Part shown: positions 15,610-24,781 of the stretch, piece after piece
How the letters are laid out: the number at the start of each line of letters is the position of its first letter
How positions within the stretch are numbered: the stretch's first letter is position 1
Source: DASZTV01 sp035547515
GTDB taxonomy: Bacteria > Actinomycetota > Actinomycetes > JAFAQI01
Length of the DNA: 64,000 bases
Direction: 5' to 3'
NCBI GenBank assembly: GCA_035547515.1
Contig: DASZUS010000003.1
Coordinates: 4,817-68,816, forward strand
Notes under the pieces: generated by a model
The model's input: the letters and a program-made list of their open reading frames with translations, nothing else
Databases searched by the model: none
Told to the model about the DNA's origin: nothing
Made by a program: the position numbers and the translations under genes

Positions 15610-16752
15610 TCACGCGGCGAGTGCTGGCTCCGGCGACGCCTCGGCCTCGGGCTTGCGGGCCGGCCCGAACACCTCGTTGGGAAGTGCGAGCCGGAACACC
15701 GTCGCCCATGCCGAGGCGAGCTGCTTCGGGAACGAACCGGTCACGTAGCGCAGGCCGTAGCGCTCGAAGACCTCCTGCACCTTCGGTGCGATCTCCTGGT
15801 AGCGGTTGCTCGGCAGGTCGGGGTAGAGGTGATGCTCGATCTGGAACGACAGGTTGCCGGTCATCAGGTGCAGCGCCGGCCCGCCGCTGATGTTGCCGGC
15901 ACCAAGCATCTGGCGCAGGTACCACTCACCACGGGTCTCGTCGGCGATCGAGTCGCGGGTGAAGGTCTCGACGCCCTTGGGAAAGTGGCCGCACATGATC
16001 ACCGAGTGCGACCACAGGTTGCGGACCAGGTTGGCGGTCGCATTGGCGGTGAATGTGGTCAGCGCCGACGGGCCCGACAGCAGCGGGTGCAGCACGTAGT
16101 CGCGAGTCACCTGCTTGCGGATCTTGCGCAGAGCACCCTTGGCCTTCTCCTTGAACTCCTTCTTGTCGGCGCGGCCCATGAGCACCTTGCCGATCTCGAG
16201 GTCGTACGCCGCGATGCCGTACTGGAACAGGCACGCGTTGACCAAGTTGTAGAGCGGCTGGCCCAGGTAGAACTTCGACCACCGCTGGTCCTCGTCGACT
16301 CGCATGATGCCGTAGCCGAGGTCGTTGTCCTTCCCGAGCACGTTCGTGTACTTGTGGTGGATCTGGTTGTGCGAGTGCTTCCAGGCATCCGACGGGGTGG
16401 CGTTGTCCCACTCCCAGGTCGATGAGTGGATCGCCGGGTCACGCATCCAGTCCCACTGGCCATGCATGACGTTGTGACCGATCTCCATGTTCTCGAGGAT
16501 CTTCGCGACCGACAGGCCGATCGTCCCGACCAGCCAGGCCGGCGGCAGGATCGAGGCCAGCAGCACGGCACGGCTGGCGAGCTCGAGGCGACGCTGGGTC
16601 CCGATGACCTTGCGGATGTAGGCCGCGTCCCGCTCGCCGCGGCTGTCGATGATCTGGTCCCGGATCGCGTCGAGCTCGCGGCCGAGCTGCTCGATGTCCT
16701 CCGCGCTCAGATGAGCGATCGGGTTGTCGGCGCGGTGCTGGATCGCAGTCAT
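15610..16752 (-). CDS. Membrane fatty-acid desaturase, DesA3-like
   Basis: A 380-aa acyl-lipid/acyl-CoA desaturase. The three di-iron histidine boxes are intact: HNVMHGQ, HSHNQIHHKYTN and QIEHHLYPDLP. It resembles the stearoyl-CoA delta-9 desaturase DesA3 of mycobacteria, which makes oleate for membrane lipids. Hydrophobic pairs flank the boxes. The reductase that feeds it electrons is immediately upstream (25 bp), matching the Rv3229c-Rv3230c pairing. The start is ATG at 16752. Confidence 0.92.
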   Translation of the reverse strand: MTAIQHRADNPIAHLSAEDIEQLGRELDAIRDQIIDSRGERDAAYIRKVIGTQRRLELASRAVLLASILPPAWLVGTIGLSVAKILENMEIGHNVMHGQWDWMRDPAIHSSTWEWDNATPSDAWKHSHNQIHHKYTNVLGKDNDLGYGIMRVDEDQRWSKFYLGQPLYNLVNACLFQYGIAAYDLEIGKVLMGRADKKEFKEKAKGALRKIRKQVTRDYVLHPLLSGPSALTTFTANATANLVRNLWSHSVIMCGHFPKGVETFTRDSIADETRGEWYLRQMLGAGNISGGPALHLMTGNLSFQIEHHLYPDLPSNRYQEIAPKVQEVFERYGLRYVTGSFPKQLASAWATVFRLALPNEVFGPARKPEAEASPEPALAA

Positions 16753-16777
16753 GCGAACTCCTCGGTTCTCGGATCGT

Positions 16778-17866
16778 TCACAGGTCGATGTGGCAGTCGC
16801 CGGCGGCCGCCGAGATGCAGGTCTGGATCTGCACGCCGTCGCCCTCGGTCGCGGTCGTCAGCTCGCCGGTGCGAAGGTCGCGTACAGCGCCTTCCCGCAT
16901 CGGTACGACGCAGCCCATGCAGATGCCCATGCGGCAACCGGACGGCATCAGCACGCCCGCAGCCTCCCCGGCGGTGAGGAGCGGCGTGCTCGCGTCGGCG
17001 TCGACGGTGATGTCGCTGGCGCCGAAGCGAACCGTCCCGCCTTCGCCGGCGACCACGATCGTCGGCCGGAACCGCTCGGTGTGCAGCCGGTCGCTGATGC
17101 CTCGGTCGGACCAGAAGGCTTCGGCGGCATCGAGCAGGCCGGTCGGCCCGCAGACCCACGTCTCGCGATCGGCGAGGTCAGGCACGAGCTGGTCGAGCTG
17201 CTCGATTTGCAGCATGCCGTGGACGTCGTCGTGACGCTCGATCAGCCGGAGGCCCGCAGTCGCGGCGAGGTGGCGAAGCTCGCTGCGGTAGATCACGTCG
17301 TCGACCGTCGGCGCGCAGTGCACCAGCACGGCGTCGGCAAGGTCGGCCAGCCCGTCGCGGAGCATCCCCATGACCGGAGTGATGCCGCTGCCGGCGGTGA
17401 GGAACAGCGCCTTCGCTGGTCGTGTCGCCGGGAGGGTGAAATCGCCGGTGGCCTGGTCGAGGGCCAGGATCAGCCCCGGGTGCGCGCGGCGTACCAGGTG
17501 GTTGCTGACCACGCCGTCGGGGATCGCCTTGACGGTGATCGTGAGCCGCCCATCTGGTCGGGGCGGTTCGGTGAGCGAGTACGCCCGCCACTGCCGGACG
17601 CCGTCGACGTCAACGCCGATGCGGATGTACTGGCCCGCCGTGTGACCCCGCCAGCCGCGCCCGGGCTGCAGCACCAGCGTGACCGCGTCGCGGGTCTCCG
17701 GGCGCACCTCCTCCACGCGCGCTCGCAGCGTGGTGGGTGAGGACAGCGGGCTGAACAGGTCGATGAAGTCCGACGGGACCAGGGGGGTCGAGAGCGCGCG
17801 GGCGAGTCGTCCCGCGGAGGCGCGCAGCGCGGGCGCGCTCGCTCGGGGTGCGTCGAGGATCGCCAT
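16778..17866 (-). CDS. Ferredoxin-NAD(P)H reductase fused to 2Fe-2S domain, partner of desaturase
   Basis: A 362-aa flavoprotein of the Rv3230c type. An FAD domain (TAGQYIRIGVDVDG) is followed by an NAD(P)H domain (FLTAGSGITPVMGML) and a C-terminal plant-type 2Fe-2S domain with CRMGICMGC and a later Cys in IQTCIS. It transfers electrons from NADPH to the desaturase. I prefer the ATG at 17866. An ATG at 17908 adds 14 residues, and neither has a clear Shine-Dalgarno. It is divergent from the PucR regulator. Confidence 0.88.
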   Translation of the reverse strand: MAILDAPRASAPALRASAGRLARALSTPLVPSDFIDLFSPLSSPTTLRARVEEVRPETRDAVTLVLQPGRGWRGHTAGQYIRIGVDVDGVRQWRAYSLTEPPRPDGRLTITVKAIPDGVVSNHLVRRAHPGLILALDQATGDFTLPATRPAKALFLTAGSGITPVMGMLRDGLADLADAVLVHCAPTVDDVIYRSELRHLAATAGLRLIERHDDVHGMLQIEQLDQLVPDLADRETWVCGPTGLLDAAEAFWSDRGISDRLHTERFRPTIVVAGEGGTVRFGASDITVDADASTPLLTAGEAAGVLMPSGCRMGICMGCVVPMREGAVRDLRTGELTTATEGDGVQIQTCISAAAGDCHIDL

Positions 17867-17953
17867 ATGACGAGGATGGCGCTGCGCACGGGATAGTGTC
17901 TTGCGCATCGAGGGTGGCTGGCGATCCTATTTTTGTTCGGAGAGGATGAAGCC

Positions 17954-19183
17954 ATGGCCGATGATCTGGGAACCTCGCTGCGCCTGGAGCTCAGCCCCTC
18001 GGTGGTCGACGGGCTTCGCGACCAGCTCCCAGCGGTGGCGGAGCGCACGGTCGCCGCGATCGTCGCCGAGGTCGTCGAGTACGCCGATCCGCTGCGCGGC
18101 GAGCTCGGCGCCAACATCGCCCAAGCCGTCGAGCTGGCGCTGGGCACCTTCCTGCGGCTGGTCGAGACCGGCGCGTACTTCGAGCCCGGCGGCCCGCTGC
18201 GCGCCGCACTCGAAGGGGCGTACGCCCTTGGCCGGGGCGAGGCGAGGTCGGGCCGCACGATGGATGCGCTGCTCGCGGCGTACCGGGTCGGGGCCCGTGT
18301 CGCGTGGCGCGACTGGGGGGCGGTCGCGGTCGACGACGACGTCCCGCCGGAGGTCGTCGTACGGTTCGCGGAGCTGGTGTTCGCCTATATCGACCGGCTG
18401 TCCGCGGCGAGCGTCTCGGGGCACACCGACGAGCTCGCCACGAGCGGCCGGGTCCGGGCGCAGTACCTCGAGCGGCTCGGCCGGGCGCTTCTTGCCGGCG
18501 CCGACGCCGAGGAGCTGCAGGACCGTGCGGAGCGTGCCGACTGGCCGGCGCCGGCGACGCTGACCGCCGTACTGCTGCCCTCGGCTCATGCCGGCGCGGT
18601 GGCGAGCCTGCTGGACCGGCGGACCCTCGTGCTGTCGGCCGACCTCACCGGCGCCGGAGTGCCAGAGGACATCACGACCCTGCTCGTGCCGGACGCCGAG
18701 GTGTCCCGGTCCGCGCTGTTGCAAGCGTTGCGCGGCCGTCCCAGCGTGGTCGGGCCGACGCGGCCGTGGACGGCGGTGGCGTCGTCGTTTCGCCGAGCCG
18801 CGAAGGTGCTCGAGCTGGTGGACCTCGGACACGAGCCGGTGGATACCGAGACCCTGCTCGCGGCGCTCGTGGTCGGCGCGGATGCCGAGGCAGTCGCTGA
18901 CCTGCGTGCTCGCATGCTCGAGCCGCTCGCCGATCTGTCGGCATCCACTGCCGCGAGGCTTGCGGAGACGCTGCGTTCGTGGCTGTTGCACCAGGGCCGG
19001 CGCGACGACGTCGCGGCCGAGCTCTTCGTCCACCCGCAGACGGTGCGTTACCGGATGACCCAGCTGCGGACGAGGTACGGCGAGCGTCTGAACGACCCGC
19101 GTGAGGTGTTCGACCTGATCGTTGCACTCGGACCGCCGGGCACCGCGGGGACAGACACCGAGTTGTACCAATCGGTCCAATAG
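17954..19183 (+). CDS. PucR-family transcriptional regulator
   Basis: A 409-aa regulator with a C-terminal PucR-type helix-turn-helix (about residues 335-395, ELFVHPQTVRYRMTQLRTRYG). The N-terminal portion is a GGDEF-like sensor. The ATG at 17954 is preceded by GGAGAGGA at 17939-17946, and a TAGTGT -10-like box lies near 17894. Being divergent from the reductase-desaturase pair, it probably controls that operon, as in other actinomycetes. Its last codons overlap a degenerate operator for the next gene. Confidence 0.85.
   Translation: MADDLGTSLRLELSPSVVDGLRDQLPAVAERTVAAIVAEVVEYADPLRGELGANIAQAVELALGTFLRLVETGAYFEPGGPLRAALEGAYALGRGEARSGRTMDALLAAYRVGARVAWRDWGAVAVDDDVPPEVVVRFAELVFAYIDRLSAASVSGHTDELATSGRVRAQYLERLGRALLAGADAEELQDRAERADWPAPATLTAVLLPSAHAGAVASLLDRRTLVLSADLTGAGVPEDITTLLVPDAEVSRSALLQALRGRPSVVGPTRPWTAVASSFRRAAKVLELVDLGHEPVDTETLLAALVVGADAEAVADLRARMLEPLADLSASTAARLAETLRSWLLHQGRRDDVAAELFVHPQTVRYRMTQLRTRYGERLNDPREVFDLIVALGPPGTAGTDTELYQSVQ
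19164..19179. promoter_or_regulatory. Degenerate TetR-type operator upstream of acyl-CoA dehydrogenase
   Basis: TGTACCAATCGGTCCA matches 14 of 16 positions of the palindrome TGTACCGATCGGTACA found perfectly at 28402 and 33253. It lies inside the last codons of pucR, 13 bp before the GTG at 19193, the right place to repress that gene. It is the weakest of the four copies. Confidence 0.55.
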
Positions 19184-19192
19184 GATCACGCC

Positions 19193-20344
19193 GTGGACTT
19201 CTCGCTCACTGCCGCGGAACGAGACCTGGTCGCGCTGTGTCGGGACTTCGCCCGCAACGAGATCGCGCCGCGCGCACCGATCGCGTGGAACGAGGCGCGC
19301 TGCCCGGTCGACCTGCTCCGGGAGATGGGCGAGCTCGGGCTGCTCGGCATGCTGGTGCCGGAGCAGTGGGGCGGCATCGGGATGTCGACGGTCGGCTTCG
19401 TCGCTGCCATCGAGCAGATCGGGCAGGCCGACCAGTCCGTGGCCGCGGCCCTGCAGGCGCACCTCACCATCGGCTCCCTCCCGCTGCTCCTGTTCGGCAA
19501 CGAGGAGCAGCGCGAACGGTGGCTGCGACCGCTCGCCGAGGGGCGCGCCCTGGGTGCCTTCGGGCTGACCGAGCCCGGGGCCGGCTCGGACGCGCGGGGC
19601 ATCAGCACGCAGGCGGTGCCGGATGGCGACGGCTGGCGGATCAACGGGCGCAAGACGTTCATCTCCAACGCCGGCACGGACATGTCGTTCGGCGTGACGC
19701 TGCTCGCGCGTACCCCGGCAGCACCCGGCAAGCAGGACCTCGGCTACGCGACGTTCGTCGTCGAGAAGGACGCGCCAGGGTTCACGATGGGCCCGAAGAT
19801 GCCCGGCATCGGGTGGCGCGGCCTCGACACCCGCGAGCTGTACTTCGACGACGTCTGGGTGCCGGGTGACCAGCTCGTCGGTGACCCCGACCTCGGCCTC
19901 GGTCAGTTCCTGGCGGCGCTCGAGGTGGGCCGCATCTCGATCGCGGCGCTCTCGCTCAGCCTCACCCAGGCCGTCCTCGACCTGGCGACGGACTACGCGA
20001 AGCAGCGGGTCCAGTTCGGCCAGCCGATCGCGAAGTTCCAGGCGGTGCAGTTCAAGCTGGCCGACATCGCCACCGAGCTCGAAGCCGCCCGATGGCTGAC
20101 CTACCGTGCGGCGTACCTTCGCGACACCGGCCAGCCGTTCCTCAAAGAGGCGTCCATGGCCAAGCTCAAGGCGAGCCGGCTCGCGATGTCCGCCGCGTCG
20201 GAGGCCGTGCAGATTCACGGCGGTACGGGTTACATGCTCGACACTCCCGTCGCCCGGTTCTACTGCGACGCGAAGGTGCTCGAGATCGGCGAGGGCACCA
20301 ACGAGATCCAGCACATGGTGATCGCGCGCAGCCTCGGCTGCTGA
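19193..20344 (+). CDS. Acyl-CoA dehydrogenase
   Basis: A 383-aa FAD-dependent acyl-CoA dehydrogenase catalysing the first, alpha-beta dehydrogenation step of beta-oxidation. Signatures include AFGLTEPGAGSDARG (substrate/FAD site), a Q-rich helix in AKQRVQFGQPIAKFQ, and the C-terminal QIHGGTGYM with EGTNEIQ. The GTG start (VDFSLTAAERDL) is the family-typical N-terminus. An operator-like palindrome sits just upstream, linking it to the TetR regulon. It is convergent with the E1 dehydrogenase gene across a repeat-bearing gap. Confidence 0.93.
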   Translation: MDFSLTAAERDLVALCRDFARNEIAPRAPIAWNEARCPVDLLREMGELGLLGMLVPEQWGGIGMSTVGFVAAIEQIGQADQSVAAALQAHLTIGSLPLLLFGNEEQRERWLRPLAEGRALGAFGLTEPGAGSDARGISTQAVPDGDGWRINGRKTFISNAGTDMSFGVTLLARTPAAPGKQDLGYATFVVEKDAPGFTMGPKMPGIGWRGLDTRELYFDDVWVPGDQLVGDPDLGLGQFLAALEVGRISIAALSLSLTQAVLDLATDYAKQRVQFGQPIAKFQAVQFKLADIATELEAARWLTYRAAYLRDTGQPFLKEASMAKLKASRLAMSAASEAVQIHGGTGYMLDTPVARFYCDAKVLEIGEGTNEIQHMVIARSLGC

Positions 20345-20352
20345 CGGCCTGT

Positions 20353-20461
20353 CCTCGAAGTAGCACATGACCGGCTCGAAGTAGCACAGGAAGTCCCGCT
20401 CGAACCGGACATTCATGCCCAGACCGGCGCGGCCCGGGCCGGGTCATGTGCTACTTCGAGG
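20353..20461. repeat. 20-bp perfect inverted repeat plus third copy, between convergent genes
   Basis: The arm CCTCGAAGTAGCACATGACC (20353-20372) is repeated as its exact reverse complement at 20442-20461, with a 69-bp spacer. Fourteen bases of the arm (CTCGAAGTAGCACA) recur directly at 20375-20388, 21 bp after the first copy. The whole element fills the gap between the convergent acyl-CoA dehydrogenase and E1 genes. A folded transcript could act as a bidirectional terminator. A small mobile or REP-like element is the other option. Confidence 0.85.
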
Positions 20462-20498
20462 TACGGCGGGGTGGGGGCGCCTCAGCTACGCCGGGCGG

Positions 20499-22460
20499 TC
20501 AAAACGCGGCGAGCCGCCGCAGCGCCGCGGCAATGTTCTCGCGGTCCGGCAGCCAGGCGCGCTCAAGTGAGGGCGCGTACGGCGGGGGGGTGCTCGCCGC
20601 GCCGATTCGCTCGATCGGCGCATCGAGCTGGTCGAGCGCGTCCCGCGCGACCGTCGCCGCGATCTCTGCGCCGATCCCGAACGGCACAACAGCTTCGTGC
20701 GCGATCAGCAGCCGGTTTGTCTTCGCAACGGACTCGAGGACGGTCGGCATGTCGAGCGGCGCGACGGTTCGCAGGTCGATGACCTCGACCGAGACGCCGT
20801 CCGCCGCGACCGCCTCTGCGGCAGCCAGTGCCTCGTGGACCATCCGCGACACGGACACCACCGTGACATCTGTCCCGGATCGTACGACGGAGGCCTTGCC
20901 GATCGGCAGGACATGGTCGGGCGAGGGCTGCGGGCCCTTGCGGCCGTAGAGCAACCGGTTCTCGATGAAGACCACCGGGTTCGGGTCCTGGATGGCGGCG
21001 CGCAGCAGGCCGTAGGTGTCCGACGGCGTCGACGGCATTACCACCGACAGGCCGGGGATGTGGGCGAGCAGTGCCTCGAGGCTCTGCGAGTGCTGGCTGC
21101 CCGAGGACCGTCCGGCACCGAACTGGGTGCGCACGGTGAGTGCCATCGCGGCGGCGCCACCGGTCATGAAGGGCAGCTTGGCGGCCTGGTTGAGCAGCTG
21201 GTCGAGACACACGCCGAGGAAGTCGACGTACATCAGCTCGACGACCGGACGCATGCCCGCCATGGCGGCACCGACCCCGAGGCCCATGATCGCCGTCTCG
21301 GAGATCGGGGTGTCGCGGACCCGGTCGCCGAACCGGTCGCGCAGCCCGCGCGTCAGCCCGAACACGTTGCCGCCCCCGCCCACGTCGATGCCCGCGACGA
21401 ACACCCGCTCGTCGGTCTCGAGCTCGATCTCGAGCGCGGTACGGATGGCGTCCATCGTCCGGAACACCGCTGCGTCGCCGGGCGGAGGGGCGGGCTCGTC
21501 GCGATCCGCGCGGCTGACCACGACGTAGTCGTGGAGCGATGCCGCAGGGGGCTCTGACAGCTCGCGGGCAGAGGCGAGCGCGGCGTCGAGCTCCTCGGCG
21601 ACGGCCTGTTCGACCGCCGCAATGTCGGCCTCGCTGACGCCCGCGTCGAGCAGGCGCCGCCGGTGCAGGACGATCGGGTCGTGCTCGGCGAGTGCCTCGA
21701 TCTCCTCCGCCGTGCGGTAGCGCTGCGGGTCGCCTTCGTAGTGGCCGTGCCACCGGTGCGTCGCGGCCTCGAGGATCACCGGACCCTCCCCGGCGCGGGC
21801 GCGGTCGACCACTGCGGCCATCGCCTCCGCCACGGCGACGACGTCCGTGCCGTCGACGCCGGCGTACCGGACGCCGTACCCCGCGGCCCGCTGCTCGAGC
21901 GTCGCGACGTGCTGGCTGGCAGCACTCGAGAACTCGGCGTACCCGTTGTTCTCGCAGCAGAAGATCACGGGCAGTCGCCACACCGCTGCGAGGTTCACCG
22001 CCTCGTGAAACGCTCCCTGCGCGACGGCGCCGTCGCCGAAGAACGCGACGGCGACCGACCCGTTGCCGCGTAGCTGCGCCGCGAGCGCCGCCCCGCCGGC
22101 GATGGGCAGGCCCGCCGCGACGATCCCGTTTGCGCCGAAGATGCCGAGTCGCGGATCGGCGATGTGCATCGAGCCGCCGCGGCCCCGGTTGGTCCCGCCG
22201 TCTTTCGCCATGAGCTCGGCGAACATCCCGAGCGGATCGAGGCCTTTGGCGAGGCAGTGCCCGTGCCCGCGGTGCGTCGACGTGATCACGTCGTCGGTCC
22301 GAAGCGGCCAGCAGGCGCCGACGGCCGACGCTTCCTGGCCGATCGAGAGGTGGACGAAGCCGGGCACCTCGCCGTCGCGGTAGAGGGCGGCGACCCGCTC
22401 TTCGAAGCCGCGGACGACGAGCATCCGGCGGTGCAGGTCGATCTGTTCGGCGATGTCCAC
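20499..22460 (-). CDS. Fused E1 alpha-beta 2-oxoacid (branched-chain/pyruvate-type) dehydrogenase
   Basis: A 653-aa protein joining both E1 subunits. The alpha half (about 1-310) has the thiamine-diphosphate motif GDG (about residues 139-142, FFGDGAVAQGAFHEA...NN). The beta half (about 335-653) has the transketolase-type PYR domain and the C-terminal domain. E1 decarboxylates a 2-oxoacid and acylates the lipoyl domain of E2. No E2 or E3 gene is nearby. The GTG at 22460 gives the usual DIAEQIDLHRRML start. A TetR-type operator lies 13 bp upstream, shared with the divergent SDR-ligase operon. Confidence 0.9.
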   Translation of the reverse strand: MDIAEQIDLHRRMLVVRGFEERVAALYRDGEVPGFVHLSIGQEASAVGACWPLRTDDVITSTHRGHGHCLAKGLDPLGMFAELMAKDGGTNRGRGGSMHIADPRLGIFGANGIVAAGLPIAGGAALAAQLRGNGSVAVAFFGDGAVAQGAFHEAVNLAAVWRLPVIFCCENNGYAEFSSAASQHVATLEQRAAGYGVRYAGVDGTDVVAVAEAMAAVVDRARAGEGPVILEAATHRWHGHYEGDPQRYRTAEEIEALAEHDPIVLHRRRLLDAGVSEADIAAVEQAVAEELDAALASARELSEPPAASLHDYVVVSRADRDEPAPPPGDAAVFRTMDAIRTALEIELETDERVFVAGIDVGGGGNVFGLTRGLRDRFGDRVRDTPISETAIMGLGVGAAMAGMRPVVELMYVDFLGVCLDQLLNQAAKLPFMTGGAAAMALTVRTQFGAGRSSGSQHSQSLEALLAHIPGLSVVMPSTPSDTYGLLRAAIQDPNPVVFIENRLLYGRKGPQPSPDHVLPIGKASVVRSGTDVTVVSVSRMVHEALAAAEAVAADGVSVEVIDLRTVAPLDMPTVLESVAKTNRLLIAHEAVVPFGIGAEIAATVARDALDQLDAPIERIGAASTPPPYAPSLERAWLPDRENIAAALRRLAAF

Positions 22461-22472
22461 GGCGGGCGTTAG

Positions 22473-22488
22473 TGTACTGATCGGTACA
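22473..22488. promoter_or_regulatory. TetR-type operator in divergent promoter (E1 / SDR-ligase)
   Basis: TGTACTGATCGGTACA, one base from the perfect palindrome seen elsewhere, centred in the 45-bp gap between the starts of the E1 gene (22460, minus) and the SDR gene (22506, plus). One bound dimer could block both directions. Confidence 0.75.
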
Positions 22489-22505
22489 ACGACGGAAGGG
22501 CTCTC

Positions 22506-23249
22506 GTGAGCGAGCGACGCGTGGTGGTCATCACCGGTGCCGGGGGGAGTCTCGGCGCTGTCCTGTCGGCGCGGTTCGCTGGCGAGCCCGACACCGACGT
22601 CGTGCTGAGCGACCTCAGCGAAGCATCGCTCGCGGCAACCGTCGAAGCACTGCCCAACCAGCGTGGCGAGGTCGAGAGCGTGGTCGCGGACGTGAGCGAC
22701 ATCGAGCAGGTGGAGGCGGTCGCGGCGCGCGCGGTCGAGCGCTTCGGCCGCATCGACGTGCTGATCAGCAACGCCGGAGTGCTCTCGCCCAACGGCCGGA
22801 TCCACAACCTTTCGACCGAGGACTGGGAGCGCGCTTTCCGGGTCAACGTGCTCGGCGCGGTCAACGGGATTCGCGCGGTGATCCCCACGATGCGCGCCCA
22901 GGCGACCGGCTCCATCGTGCTCACCGCCTCGGTCTCCGGTTTGACCGCGTGGTCGCATGCCGCGCCGTACTGCGCCACCAAGGCGGCGGTCATCCAGCTG
23001 GCCAAGGTTGCCGCGGTGGAGTACTCGCGAGACGGGATCCGGGTCAACTGCGTCTGCCCAGGGACATTCCTGTCGGGCATCCATGAGGGCCTGCCGCAAG
23101 AGGCGATTGACACCATCGCCAAGAAGCACCCGCTGGGCCTGGGCTCTGCCGGCGACCTGGTCGCGGCGTACTCCTATCTCGCCAGCGACGCGGCGCGATG
23201 GACCACCGGATCGGCCCTCGTCGTCGACGGCGGCTACAGCGCGCCATGA
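22506..23249 (+). CDS. SDR-family oxidoreductase
   Basis: A 247-aa short-chain dehydrogenase with the cofactor motif TGAGGSLG (residues 10-17), NAG near residue 90, the catalytic Ser and Tyr-x-x-x-Lys (YCATK). It probably oxidises a hydroxyl group, perhaps of a CoA ester, in the regulated pathway. The GTG start at 22506 lies 18 bp from the operator. The stop overlaps the start of the acyl-CoA ligase (ATGA), so the two are made together. Confidence 0.88.
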   Translation: MSERRVVVITGAGGSLGAVLSARFAGEPDTDVVLSDLSEASLAATVEALPNQRGEVESVVADVSDIEQVEAVAARAVERFGRIDVLISNAGVLSPNGRIHNLSTEDWERAFRVNVLGAVNGIRAVIPTMRAQATGSIVLTASVSGLTAWSHAAPYCATKAAVIQLAKVAAVEYSRDGIRVNCVCPGTFLSGIHEGLPQEAIDTIAKKHPLGLGSAGDLVAAYSYLASDAARWTTGSALVVDGGYSAP

Positions 23250-24781
23250 CGATGCAGCCCGACCTCAGCTGGTGCGCGGTGCTGGAGCACCACGCAGTGC
23301 GGTCGCCCGACCGCGTCATGACGGTCTTCGAAGGTCAGTCGACGACGTACGCCGAGATGGCGTCGCGGTCCGCCGCGCTCGCGACTGGTCTGGCCGATCG
23401 CGGCATCGGAAGCGGGGACGTCGTCGCTCTGCTGTCGTACAACTGCCCCGAGTTCCTCGAGGCGATCTTCGCGGCCAACTACCTGGGCGCGATCGCGATG
23501 CCGATCAACTGGCGCCTCGCCGCCCCCGAGGTGCGCTACATCCTCGAGCACTCCGGCGCCAAGGCGATCGTCTGTGACGAAGCCCTGACCACGCTCGCGG
23601 ACGAAGCGGTTTCGGACCTCACGGGCGGCGGGTTGCTGAAGGTGTGCGTCGCTGATCCCGCGCCGAGTGGCTGGACGGCAATCGCCGAGCTTCGCGCGAC
23701 CGGCAGCGTGTCGCCGCGGGTGCCGGTCGACGGCGACGACGTGCACCGGCTGATGTACACGTCCGGTACGACGGGCCGGCCGAAGGGCGTGATGCTCACC
23801 CACGCCAACCTGGCATGGAAGAACCTCGCCCACCTCGTCGAGTTCGGCTTCAACAGCGGCGACCTCGGCCTCGCCTGCGGGCCGCTCTACCACGTCGGCG
23901 CGCTCGACCTCACGACGACGACGCTGATCGCGGCGGGCGCCACCACGATCATCCACCGCAGCTTCGACGCGGCTGCGGTGGTCGAGGAGATCGAGCGTTC
24001 GAAGGTGAGCACCGTCTGGCTGGCGCCGGCGATGGTCAACGCGATCATGGCGTTGCCGGACGTCGACAGCCGCGACCTGTCCTCGGTGCGTGTCGTCATC
24101 AACGGCGGCGAGAAGATGCCGATCCCGCTGATCGAGCGGATCCAGCGCGTGTTCTCCTCGGCGTGGTTCGCCGATGCCTACGGCATGACCGAGACCGTCT
24201 CGGGCGACACCTTCCTGGACCGCGACAGCATCATCACCAAGCTCGGCAGCGTGGGGCGGCCGTGCCTGCATCTCGAGCTGGACCTGTGGGACGAGCGCGG
24301 CCAGCCGGTGAGTCCGGGTGAGCCGGGTGAAGTCGTCATGCGCGGGCCCAAGGTCTTCAAGGGCTACTGGCGCGATCCCGAGGCCACCGCGAAGGCGTTC
24401 GACGGCGGCTGGTTCCACAGCGGCGACATCGGCGTACGCGACGAGGACGGCTACCTGTTCATCGTCGACCGGCTCAAGGACATGATCGTCTCCGGCGGCG
24501 AGAACATCGCGAGCTCCGAGATCGAGCGAGTGATCTATGGCCACGACGCGGTTCTCGAGGTGGCGGTCGTCGGACGTCCTGATGAGCGCTGGGGCGAGGT
24601 CCCGGTTGCCTTCGTCGTACGGCGCGAAGGCACTGAGGTGGACGCAGACGAGCTGCTTGCTCTCTGCCGCGATCAGCTCGCGAAGTTCAAGGTGCCCAAG
24701 GAGGTCCGCTTCATCGAGGCGCTGCCGCGCAACCCCTCAGGCAAGGTGCTCAAGCGGGACCTGCGCGCGCAGCTCGCCTGA
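23246..24781 (+). CDS. Acyl-CoA ligase (FadD-like, AMP-forming)
   Basis: A 511-aa adenylate-forming ligase that activates a carboxylic acid to its CoA thioester. The AMP-binding P-loop YTSGTTGRPKGVMLTH starts near residue 170. GWFHSGDIGVRDEDGY and the C-terminal catalytic lysine in NPSGKVLKRDLR are present. The ATG at 23246 overlaps the SDR stop by 4 nt. It is convergent with the next SDR, with no gap. The substrate is likely an acid from ring opening or side-chain cleavage. Confidence 0.93.
   Translation: MTMQPDLSWCAVLEHHAVRSPDRVMTVFEGQSTTYAEMASRSAALATGLADRGIGSGDVVALLSYNCPEFLEAIFAANYLGAIAMPINWRLAAPEVRYILEHSGAKAIVCDEALTTLADEAVSDLTGGGLLKVCVADPAPSGWTAIAELRATGSVSPRVPVDGDDVHRLMYTSGTTGRPKGVMLTHANLAWKNLAHLVEFGFNSGDLGLACGPLYHVGALDLTTTTLIAAGATTIIHRSFDAAAVVEEIERSKVSTVWLAPAMVNAIMALPDVDSRDLSSVRVVINGGEKMPIPLIERIQRVFSSAWFADAYGMTETVSGDTFLDRDSIITKLGSVGRPCLHLELDLWDERGQPVSPGEPGEVVMRGPKVFKGYWRDPEATAKAFDGGWFHSGDIGVRDEDGYLFIVDRLKDMIVSGGENIASSEIERVIYGHDAVLEVAVVGRPDERWGEVPVAFVVRREGTEVDADELLALCRDQLAKFKVPKEVRFIEALPRNPSGKVLKRDLRAQLA

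Noticed and set aside
17927..20416. Open frame of 829 codons on the minus strand
   Set aside because: It is antisense to pucR and the acyl-CoA dehydrogenase, both of which have clear family motifs. It has low-complexity Arg/Glu/His composition.
22461..23129. N-terminal extension of the E1 dehydrogenase frame
   Set aside because: The frame stays open upstream but runs through the operator and antisense to the divergent SDR. The conserved E1 N-terminus begins at the GTG at 22460.
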